A stretch of DNA of 7,543 bases from Thermoplasmatota archaeon (GTDB lineage Archaea > Thermoplasmatota > E2 > DHVEG-1), in the NCBI GenBank assembly GCA_018334795.1, contig JAGXLH010000074.1, forward strand, positions 1 to 7,543, read 5' to 3'. The stretch's first letter is position 1, and each line of letters starts with the position of its first letter. Below, in pieces: positions 1-5,488 of this stretch. The notes beneath the pieces are model-generated. The model was given only the letters and a program-made list of their open reading frames with translations. It was not told the DNA's origin and made no database searches. A program made the position numbers and the translations under genes.

Positions 1-492
1 ACGGGAAGATCAGCATCAAGTACAGATATTCTTGTTTTTGTGTTTCTTAGCTTTTTTGCTGCATTAGTCACTTCTGCTATTCTAGTTATCCCCTTAGCCA
101 TTATCATTATTCTTCTTTCAGCATTTTTACCAAAAAGGCAACCGGAATTAGGATTACTTTCAATACCCTTGTTCCCTGGTTTTATTTTATTAGTGTTGAT
201 TACTCCTGAAACATGGTGTTTTTTGAATGTATCACCATTACTTTTGATTTACATAGCATTTTCAAGTGCCCTTCTTTTCTTAGTGACAACTACCACAGAT
301 TCATTAATCAGTACAGGTGATCATTCAAAGAAACGATTATCGCTGAAACGAGTGCAAACTGGGCAATTAGTTGGAGTGCTTTCAGTTCTTATTTTAAGTA
401 CGTTTCATGGGAATATTTTGTTTGTTTTTCCTATTTGGGCAGCGATTAGTGGCATTGGCATGTATCGATTAATCTATTTAATAATCAAATGA
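1..492 (+). CDS. Integral membrane protein, 5'-truncated, not recognised
   Basis: The reading frame is open from the first base to a TGA at 490–492, giving 163 visible residues. The first internal start, GTG at 40, has no ribosome site before it, so the gene most likely begins left of the window. The visible part is very hydrophobic, with roughly five membrane segments: two close together near the start (about residues 11–47), one ending at a 'LITPE' stretch, one around 'LLLIYIAFSSALLFL', and a long C-terminal hydrophobic stretch that may be one or two helices. A polar loop with a basic cluster (SKKRLSLKR) precedes the last segment and is probably cytoplasmic. I cannot assign a family: there is no catalytic motif, nucleotide-binding loop or transporter signature. 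The sequence ends right after the last hydrophobic segment, with no soluble C-terminal domain. It converges with the methyltransferase gene. That it is a real membrane protein is fairly sure; its function is unknown. Confidence 0.75.
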   Translation, partial: TGRSASSTDILVFVFLSFFAALVTSAILVIPLAIIIILLSAFLPKRQPELGLLSIPLFPGFILLVLITPETWCFLNVSPLLLIYIAFSSALLFLVTTTTDSLISTGDHSKKRLSLKRVQTGQLVGVLSVLILSTFHGNILFVFPIWAAISGIGMYRLIYLIIK

Positions 493-524
493 AAATATAT
501 TCGTTTGAAAGAAGGGAATTAATA

Positions 525-546
525 TTTTTGGGTCTTCTCCGTTTTT
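525..546 (+). terminator. Possible oligo-T terminator of the membrane gene
   Basis: Two runs of five T (525–529 and 542–546) lie 33–54 bases past the membrane gene stop, in the gap between two convergent genes. Archaeal RNA polymerase commonly stops at such U-runs without needing a hairpin. Short T-runs are frequent in AT-rich DNA, so this rests mainly on position. The rest of the 212-base gap (493–704) shows no gene. Confidence 0.3.
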
Positions 547-698
547 AGGTTCATGTAATTTCTTCGAGAAAATGTTGTTTGTTTATCAATTCTAATGATG
601 TTTTGATTCTTATCGGATTATGATTTAGAATTTGTTATTGATCTGACTGTAACTACCTTCAATAATCTAAATTTTTGAGGACGCAATTAGACCAATTA

Positions 699-720
699 TC
701 CAGATTACACCCTATCTGGA
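699..720 (-). terminator. 7-bp hairpin at the 3' end of the methyltransferase gene
   Basis: TCCAGAT (699–705) and ATCTGGA (714–720) form a perfect 7-bp inverted repeat around an 8-base loop. The stop codon of the minus-strand methyltransferase gene (705–707) is partly inside the structure. In the transcript it would form a hairpin at the very end of the gene. No clear U-run follows on that strand, so a 3'-end-protecting hairpin is as likely as a terminator. Confidence 0.35.
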
Positions 721-1313
721 GGAAATCGGCAGATTTCCCAACCTAAAAATGGAGAAGAGCCATATTTTTTAAATATTCCAAAATATCTTGACTTTTTATA
801 TCTTTCATGTAGTTTTATTAACTTGTTTTTCTGCATCAGGTTATGAATTTTATTTGGTTGAATTCCATGATTTGGTTTGGTTGGTTCACGTAATGCTAGT
901 TTTCCATTTTTACGTAATTTTTCAGCAAGCACTTTTACTGTTTCATCTTGTTTTTGGGCTGAAATGTCATGTAAAACAAAAGTCATAGTGATGATATCAA
1001 TACTTTCTTTTGGTATATCGGCAGTAGTGATATCTTCATTGATGAAAATAACATTATCATGCTGTTTAAATCGTTTCTTTGCCTTGTTAATCCATTGTTT
1101 TGAAGTATCTAAACAGATAAGTGTTCCTTTATCTGATAATTTATTAAGAATTGGTTTTGATGATGCTCCACCACCACATCCAAAATCAAGAATGGTTTCA
1201 TCTTCATTAATGTTCAATTCATTAACATATTTTGCATAACGTGGTCTTGCTAGACGGTAGCAATAAAGGGTTTCAATAAATCGTTCGATTGCACTTGGAT
1301 GTTCAAAACTCAT
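705..1313 (-). CDS. Class I SAM-dependent methyltransferase
   Basis: This 202-residue soluble protein has the Rossmann-like fold signature of class I methyltransferases. Motif I, the glycine-rich SAM loop, is LDFGCGGGA at residues 42–50. The acidic residue ending strand 2 (LICLDTS, D69) should bind the ribose hydroxyls of SAM. NED at 92–94 fits the adenine-contacting motif. IDIITMTFVLHDI (about 105–117) is the strand 4 region, and LRKNGKLALREP (133–144) is the usual strand 5 segment. It would transfer a methyl group from SAM. The substrate is not shown: the family (Methyltransf_11/25-like) acts on small molecules, lipids and macromolecules. The basic C-terminal third (about 145–202) is probably the substrate-specific part and matches nothing I recognise. 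The ATG start is supported by GAGGT at a normal distance. It diverges from the histidine kinase gene, so shared regulation is possible but unproven. It is near the lower end of the size range for a complete methyltransferase of this class. Confidence 0.88.
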   Translation of the reverse strand: MSFEHPSAIERFIETLYCYRLARPRYAKYVNELNINEDETILDFGCGGGASSKPILNKLSDKGTLICLDTSKQWINKAKKRFKQHDNVIFINEDITTADIPKESIDIITMTFVLHDISAQKQDETVKVLAEKLRKNGKLALREPTKPNHGIQPNKIHNLMQKNKLIKLHERYKKSRYFGIFKKYGSSPFLGWEICRFPPDRV

Positions 1314-1323
1314 AATGGAATAT

Positions 1324-1330
1324 ACCTCTT
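1324..1330 (-). promoter_or_regulatory. Ribosome binding site of the methyltransferase gene
   Basis: On the minus strand the sequence reads AAGAGGT, followed by ten bases and the ATG at 1313. GAGGT matches the archaeal Shine–Dalgarno core (GGAGGTGATC) and supports this start. It also means the gene has a leader and is not leaderless. Confidence 0.6.
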
Positions 1331-1401
1331 ATATCTTGATTTTCAGGACAATAATCATATTTTTTTCCAATAGACCATTTTTCTTTTACAAATTAATAAC
1401 G

Positions 1402-1409
1402 TTTAAATA
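1402..1409 (+). promoter_or_regulatory. TATA box (box A) of the histidine kinase gene
   Basis: TTTAAATA is an excellent match to the archaeal TATA consensus. With the usual spacing of about 26 bases, transcription would start near 1431–1433, leaving a leader of about 17 bases before the TTG start at 1449. The reverse complement is also TATA-like, but it lies about 90 bases from the divergent methyltransferase start, so it would give that gene a long leader. A poorer candidate for that gene is the minus-strand A/T stretch at about 1356–1366. Confidence 0.5.
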
Positions 1410-1448
1410 ATATTCAAATATTTTTACACGTGATGGGAAAGATGCGGT

Positions 1449-4400
1449 TTGGAAACTAGTACTGAATTAGAACAGATCAATCAACAGAAGAAATACGAAT
1501 TATCAAGTCATCTTTTTGATGTTATCCAAGACGCGTTACTTATTTTTAATACTCATGGAGTAATCATAGATGCTAATGAGGCTGCATGTTCTTTGTATCA
1601 GTATACAAATGATGAATTATGTGGTTTACATAGCTATGATCTTATTTTTGAAGATAATCAATCATCATTTGATGAGTTTATTAAATCGGTTTCAAAAGGA
1701 GAAGTATTTACCAACCATTCTTCCAATGTAAAAAAGGATGGTTCACTGTTTTCAGCTGAAATCAAAGGCTTGTCTTTCTTGTTTCATGATAATCAATTAG
1801 TATTAGCTATTGTTCGTAATATAACTGAGAAACAAAAAGTATTTGAAAAAAGTAAAACAACCATTGATAAATATGAGAGATTACTCCAAAACATTCCTGA
1901 TGTAGTATGGACTACTGATCAATATGGTGACACATTATTTATCACTGAAAATATCAAAAGGATTTTTGGTTTTTCCCAAGAAGAAATCCTAAAACGTAGC
2001 TCATTATGGTTTGACCATATCCATCCTAATGATTTAAAGCAGGTGAAACAAGCGTTTGAAGAATTATTTACTCATAATATTCCTTTTGATGTTGAATATC
2101 GATTAAAAACAAAATCAGGAAAATGGGTTTGGATTAGTGACCGATCTACTAATATCTACAAACAAAATGGACGGTTAGTTGCCGATGGTGTTCTCTCAGA
2201 TATTTCAGAGAGAAAACGAATTGAGAAAAGTTTGAAACAATCTGAGATAAGATTCAAAACGTTATTTGAACAAGCGCCAGATGCCTATTATATTAATGAT
2301 TTTGAAGGGCATTTCATTGATGGAAACAAAGGTGCTGAAAAACTTTTGGGATATAAGAAAGAAGAATTGATTGGTAAAAAATTTACAGAGTGGTCTATAT
2401 TACCTAAAAAGTACATTCCCAAGGCTATTAAAAATACAATAGCCGGGAAAAAAGGAAAACCTACCGGTCCTGACGAATTCGTACTTAATCGTAAGGATGG
2501 ATCAAAGGTTATTGCTGAGATCAATACCATTCCAGTTATCCTTAATGGACAACAAGTGGTTCTTGGAGTAGCTCATAACGTTACTCGTTGGAAACAAGCA
2601 GAAATGGAATTACGAGAAGCAAAAGATTCCTTTGAAACCATTTTTAATACTATGGCTGACCCAGTCATGATTCTTGATAAAAAAGGAAAATTTTTAGAGT
2701 TAACTGATAAAGTAAAAGATTATACTGGTTTTGAAAAAAGTGAGATTCTTGGTAAGAATTTTTTGAAAACCAAATTATTAACCTCAAAAAGTAAAGCGAT
2801 TTGCATTAAGAATCTATTTAAAAGAATGGCCGGAGTTGATGTAAAACCATATGAAGTTGAAGCTCGGACCAAAGATGGAAAAATCATTCCGTTTGAAGTA
2901 AATGCAGAACGAATAACGTATAAGGGAAAACCTGCTGACTTAGTTGTTTTCAGAGATATTTCTAGTAGAGTTGCAGCTGAAAAAAAGCTTCGGCAAAGTG
3001 AAAAAATCTATCGGAATTTATTTCAAAATGCACAAGTCGGACTTTTTCGTACCAGTGTTGAAAATGGTCAAATCCTTGAATGTAATAATCAACTAGCACA
3101 CATGTTTGGATTTGATAATCGTAAAGAGTTTATTAAAAAATATCAATTAGAAAAATTTTATGTGGATCCTTCGGATCGTAAAGATCTCATTGAACTCCTA
3201 AAAAAAGAAGGAGTTGTCACTCATTTCGAAGCAGCGTTTTATCGAAAGGATAAAACGGTGTTTTGGGCTCGCTATTCAGCAAAGATTGATAAAAAAAATA
3301 ATTGGATTGAAGGCGTTTTTGAAGATATCACTGATTTAAAAAAAGCCGAAAGTAGATTAAAAAAGAAACATGAACAATTGAAATCTGAACGAAAACAACT
3401 AATTTCAATTTTTGATAGCATCAACCATGCAATTTATGTAGCCGACCCAAAAACCTATGAAATTCTTTTTACAAATTCTAAACTAAGAGAATCACTTAAG
3501 AAAGATGTAACTGGCAAAAGATGTTATGAGGCATTACAAAATAAGAATCATCCCTGTGAATTTTGCACAAATGATATTATTTTAAAAAACAAAGGCAAAG
3601 CATACAAATGGGAATATCATAATTCTTACACAAAAAAAGATTACGAGTTAACTGATAAGATTATCACTTGGTCAGATGGTCGAGATGTTCGTTTCGAACT
3701 TGCTATTGATATTACTGATCGGAAAAAAGCATTAGAGGAAATTAAAAAATCTCATCAAATCATTTCTGAGTTTAACAAAGAATTAGAACAAAAAGTAACG
3801 GAGAAAACCGCACGGATTGAAAATCTGTTGAAACAAAAAGATGAATTTATCAATCAACTCGGTCATGATCTCAAAAACCCTCTTGGTCCCTTGGTAAATC
3901 TCCTTCCAATTGTAGAAAAGCATACATCACAAGAAAAAGACAAAAAAATGTTACAAGTCGCTCAGCGAAATGTAAATTATATGAAGAATTTGGTTCAAAA
4001 AACACTTGAATTAGCTCGATTGAATTCACCGAATACAATGTTATCAAAAAAGGATGTTAATCTTAGAAAACATATTGAAGAAAGTATCGAACAAAACAAT
4101 TTTTTATTCAAAGAAAAGGAAATATCTGTTTCTGTTCAAATCCCTAATGATATCATCGTTCATGCAGATATCTTACGATTAGAAGAACTCTTTAATAATC
4201 TGTTAAATAATGCTGTTAAATATAACAACTACCATGGGCATATCAGTATTATTGCGTTTGAAAAAGGAGATACGGTTACGATTTCTGTTGAGGATGACGG
4301 CATTGGTATGACCTCTGATCAAATTGATCATATCTTTGATGAATTTTATAAAGCTGATGAAAGTAGGCATGATTTTGAAAGTAGTGGGCTTGGTATGGCT

Positions 4401-4601
4401 ATTTGCAAACAAATCGTTGAGAAACATAATGGACGTATTTGGGCAGAGAGTAATGGATTAGGGAAAGGATCAACTTTTTTTGTTATGTTACCAAAAAAAC
4501 ATGCAAAGATGGAAAATATAATTAGACCGATTAATAAAAATCAATCGAGTTATCATGCAATAAAACACGAAGTAGATGACCTTATTAAAAAAAGATTTTA
4601 G
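1449..4601 (+). CDS. Soluble multi-PAS sensor histidine kinase
   Basis: This 1050-residue protein has no signal peptide or membrane segment, so it should sense a cytoplasmic signal or small ligand. Six PAS-like domains stand in a row at roughly residues 18–130, 142–258, 265–385, 393–510, 517–635 and 650–760. Most end in the typical 'DIT/DIS + KKAE' linker. The sixth carries three cysteines (C692, C703, C706) in a CY...PCxFC pattern. A coiled coil (about 757–800) leads to the HisKA domain, with the phosphoacceptor H806 in GHDLKNP. The HATPase_c domain has an N box (N917, N921, K924, Y925), G1 DDGIGM (D950–M954), an F box around F963–F966, and G2 SGLGMA (G980, G982). All key residues are present, so it should autophosphorylate. 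A basic tail of about 35 residues follows. No receiver domain or response regulator gene is in the window. The start is TTG: an in-frame TGA lies 18 bases upstream at 1431–1433, no ATG or GTG intervenes, and the first PAS domain begins soon after. It diverges from the methyltransferase gene. Domain boundaries are approximate; the ligand is unknown. Confidence 0.95.
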   Translation: METSTELEQINQQKKYELSSHLFDVIQDALLIFNTHGVIIDANEAACSLYQYTNDELCGLHSYDLIFEDNQSSFDEFIKSVSKGEVFTNHSSNVKKDGSLFSAEIKGLSFLFHDNQLVLAIVRNITEKQKVFEKSKTTIDKYERLLQNIPDVVWTTDQYGDTLFITENIKRIFGFSQEEILKRSSLWFDHIHPNDLKQVKQAFEELFTHNIPFDVEYRLKTKSGKWVWISDRSTNIYKQNGRLVADGVLSDISERKRIEKSLKQSEIRFKTLFEQAPDAYYINDFEGHFIDGNKGAEKLLGYKKEELIGKKFTEWSILPKKYIPKAIKNTIAGKKGKPTGPDEFVLNRKDGSKVIAEINTIPVILNGQQVVLGVAHNVTRWKQAEMELREAKDSFETIFNTMADPVMILDKKGKFLELTDKVKDYTGFEKSEILGKNFLKTKLLTSKSKAICIKNLFKRMAGVDVKPYEVEARTKDGKIIPFEVNAERITYKGKPADLVVFRDISSRVAAEKKLRQSEKIYRNLFQNAQVGLFRTSVENGQILECNNQLAHMFGFDNRKEFIKKYQLEKFYVDPSDRKDLIELLKKEGVVTHFEAAFYRKDKTVFWARYSAKIDKKNNWIEGVFEDITDLKKAESRLKKKHEQLKSERKQLISIFDSINHAIYVADPKTYEILFTNSKLRESLKKDVTGKRCYEALQNKNHPCEFCTNDIILKNKGKAYKWEYHNSYTKKDYELTDKIITWSDGRDVRFELAIDITDRKKALEEIKKSHQIISEFNKELEQKVTEKTARIENLLKQKDEFINQLGHDLKNPLGPLVNLLPIVEKHTSQEKDKKMLQVAQRNVNYMKNLVQKTLELARLNSPNTMLSKKDVNLRKHIEESIEQNNFLFKEKEISVSVQIPNDIIVHADILRLEELFNNLLNNAVKYNNYHGHISIIAFEKGDTVTISVEDDGIGMTSDQIDHIFDEFYKADESRHDFESSGLGMAICKQIVEKHNGRIWAESNGLGKGSTFFVMLPKKHAKMENIIRPINKNQSSYHAIKHEVDDLIKKRF

Positions 4602-4746
4602 AATATTATCGCCTATTAATTGTAAAAAATATATCAAATAATAATTGTTATAAAGAGAAAAATCATGTTTATTTAAAAAGAAAAATAAAAAAGTACTCTT
4701 AACTATCTGTAAGGATAAATGTATTAGACTGAGAAAATTGCAACAA

Positions 4747-4769
4747 AAAAAATTTTTGATAAATTTTTT
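4747..4769 (+). terminator. A/T inverted repeat, possible terminator downstream of the kinase
   Basis: AAAAAATTT (4747–4755) and AAATTTTTT (4761–4769) form a perfect 9-bp stem around TTGAT. On the + strand it ends in six T, and oligo-T is the core of archaeal termination signals. It lies about 145 bases past the kinase stop, which is far, and an all-A/T stem is weak and easier to get by chance here. The structure is nearly symmetrical, so it could act on either strand. Confidence 0.3.
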
Positions 4770-4779
4770 AAATCTGAGT

Positions 4780-4910
4780 CTTCCCTGAAAGGGGTGTAAA
4801 GTACGGGTAAGGGTTTATCAATTTGTAAACGTATCATTATCAACATGGCTGCCATATTTAGGTAGAACGTCTGGATCCTGAAAAGGGAAGCACGTTTTCT
4901 TTTACACGTC
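4780..4910 (+). ncRNA. Candidate structured RNA (unassigned, speculative)
   Basis: This GC-richer patch sits in otherwise very AT-rich intergenic DNA. On the + strand it shows two short hairpins with GAAA tetraloops: 4783–4794 (CCCT-GAAA-GGGG) and 4877–4886 (CCT-GAAA-AGG, extendable by a wobble pair). A third hairpin, GTTTAT/GTAAAC, is at 4813–4830. GTGTAAA at 4794–4800 can pair with TTTACAC at 4901–4907 and would enclose the second and third hairpins. CTTCCCT at 4780–4786 can also pair with AGGGAAG at 4884–4890, as an alternative fold. GAAA is a GNRA loop only on the + strand, which suggests the orientation. It matches no RNA family I recognise: no C/D boxes, no tRNA T-arm. No promoter or terminator clearly flanks it. 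It may instead be a decayed gene or the long leader of the nuclease gene. Confidence 0.25.
4845..4855. repeat. Small dyad ATGGC-T-GCCAT
   Basis: An 11-base near-palindrome (two 5-bp arms around one base) lies inside the GC-richer patch. The one-base gap rules out an RNA hairpin with full arms, but the shape suits a dimeric DNA-binding protein. A single short dyad is weak evidence, so an operator role is only a possibility. Confidence 0.2.
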
Positions 4911-4990
4911 CAATAAATCATGCATAATGACAGTTCTTTTTCCCTATTTTTTGGTAACCTTTTTAGACTATGCCTACTTCACAGTGATTA

Positions 4991-5416
4991 ATGGATGAGA
5001 TCATTCTTTTTATCATAATTTTTTTATCAGGAATAATTCTAGGCGGATTGTTTTTTTATTTTGTATTTCAAACCATGAATAAAGCAAAACTATTGATGTG
5101 GAAAACGCGTGAAGAAAAACGAATTCGAAAGGAAACGGCAAAAGCAATGAGAGATACAATTAAAGGAAAAATTAGTGAGCAAGTCTCACCAATTCTTGAA
5201 AAATTTCCAGGTTCCATTGCAGATGCTCGATTTTTAGGTTCTCCCATAGACTTCGTTGTTTTTGATGGATATGCTCAGAATAATATTGATCGTATTGTTT
5301 TCGTAGAGGTAAAAACAGGGGAAAAAGCAAATTTAACTACCGTTGAACGGCAAGTAAGAAAGTGTATTAAACAACAAAAAGTTGATTGGGTTGAATATCG
5401 AGTACCTCAAAAGTGA
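4991..5416 (+). CDS. Membrane-anchored endonuclease related to archaeal Holliday junction resolvases (COG4741/Endonuc_Holl type)
   Basis: This 141-residue protein has a single N-terminal membrane helix (about residues 4–27). A basic, probably coiled segment follows (about 30–60), then a small PD-(D/E)xK nuclease domain. The nuclease signature is PIDFVVFDG with D87, then VEVKTG with E106 and K108, the expected metal-binding and catalytic residues. ERQV at 119–122 gives the family's trailing E/R/Q contacts. This layout is that of the predicted nuclease family described as distantly related to the archaeal Holliday junction resolvase. Its length is close to usual, so it looks complete. Its real substrate is not established; branched or processed DNA is a guess from the relationship. 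The helix could tether it to the membrane with the nuclease domain in the cytoplasm, as suggested by the basic residues after the helix. The gene lies 72 bp upstream of mre11 on the same strand, so a shared role in repair or recombination is a reasonable inference. ATG at 4991 is the natural start because the helix begins right after it; no good ribosome site is visible. Confidence 0.85.
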   Translation: MDEIILFIIIFLSGIILGGLFFYFVFQTMNKAKLLMWKTREEKRIRKETAKAMRDTIKGKISEQVSPILEKFPGSIADARFLGSPIDFVVFDGYAQNNIDRIVFVEVKTGEKANLTTVERQVRKCIKQQKVDWVEYRVPQK

Positions 5417-5431
5417 TAAAATTCTATAAAG

Positions 5432-5439
5432 TTTTTATA
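5432..5439 (+). promoter_or_regulatory. TATA-like box upstream of mre11
   Basis: TTTTTATA lies in the gap between the nuclease and mre11. With archaeal spacing, transcription would start near 5461, giving a leader of about 28 bases that still contains the ribosome site. It forms a small A/T dyad with TATAAA at 5425–5430. It would allow mre11–rad50 to be transcribed apart from the nuclease gene, but A/T matches are common here. Confidence 0.35.
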
Positions 5440-5474
5440 AACCCATTCTGATTACCCATTCAATAAAACGGATT

Positions 5475-5480
5475 GGGGGA
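5475..5480 (+). promoter_or_regulatory. Ribosome binding site that decides the mre11 CTG start
   Basis: GGGGGA ends eight bases before the CTG at 5489 and partly matches the archaeal Shine–Dalgarno core. It is a rare G-run in an AT-rich gap. No ATG, GTG or TTG in this frame lies between it and the conserved N-terminus, so it supports initiation at CTG. Confidence 0.5.
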
Positions 5481-5488
5481 AGTATAAC

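Larger units (their letters stand above)
4602..4990. other. 389-bp gene-free region with a sharp composition change
   Basis: No convincing protein gene is present. Bases 4611–4770 are about 18% GC by hand count. Bases 4781–4910 are about 41% GC, above the usual level of the window. Bases 4911–4990 return to about 31%. The first part holds an A/T inverted repeat, the middle a possible structured RNA, and the last part presumably the promoter of the nuclease gene. A TATA-like TTTTTAGA at 4960–4967 would place the transcription start almost at the ATG at 4991, which would make that mRNA nearly leaderless. Confidence 0.6.

Noticed and set aside
595..646. C/D-box-like small RNA: ATGATGT, an internal ATGATTT and a CTGA about 50 bases apart
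   Set aside because: The C-like box lacks the final A needed for the sheared G·A pairs of the k-turn, the D' box is only CGGA, and no terminal stem is seen.
788..1239. Two plus-strand reading frames antisense to the methyltransferase gene
   Set aside because: They are shadows of the minus-strand gene, which has clear SAM-binding motifs, and have no ribosome sites or domains.
4861..4890. tRNA-like string GGTAGAAC followed by a possible anticodon stem
   Set aside because: No T-arm GGTTCGAATCC-type sequence, no acceptor stem partner and no proper 5-bp/7-base anticodon arm.
4812..4896. Short minus-strand stretch reading DPDVLPKYGSHVDNDTFTN before two stops, as a possible gene remnant
   Set aside because: Only about 27 codons between stops, no start codon and no family recognised; it looks protein-like but is too short to support a pseudogene call.
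1422..4909. Shared 10-mer TTTTACACGT upstream of the kinase (1422–1431) and of the nuclease (4900–4909), as a common operator
   Set aside because: Many shared 10-mers are expected by chance in 7.5 kb of AT-rich DNA, and the element is not palindromic or placed alike relative to the two starts.
4724..4921. 65-residue reading frame on the minus strand in the intergenic region
   Set aside because: Basic, mixed composition without recognisable domain, no ribosome site, and it spans both the AT-rich spacer and the GC-richer patch, which argues against one gene.
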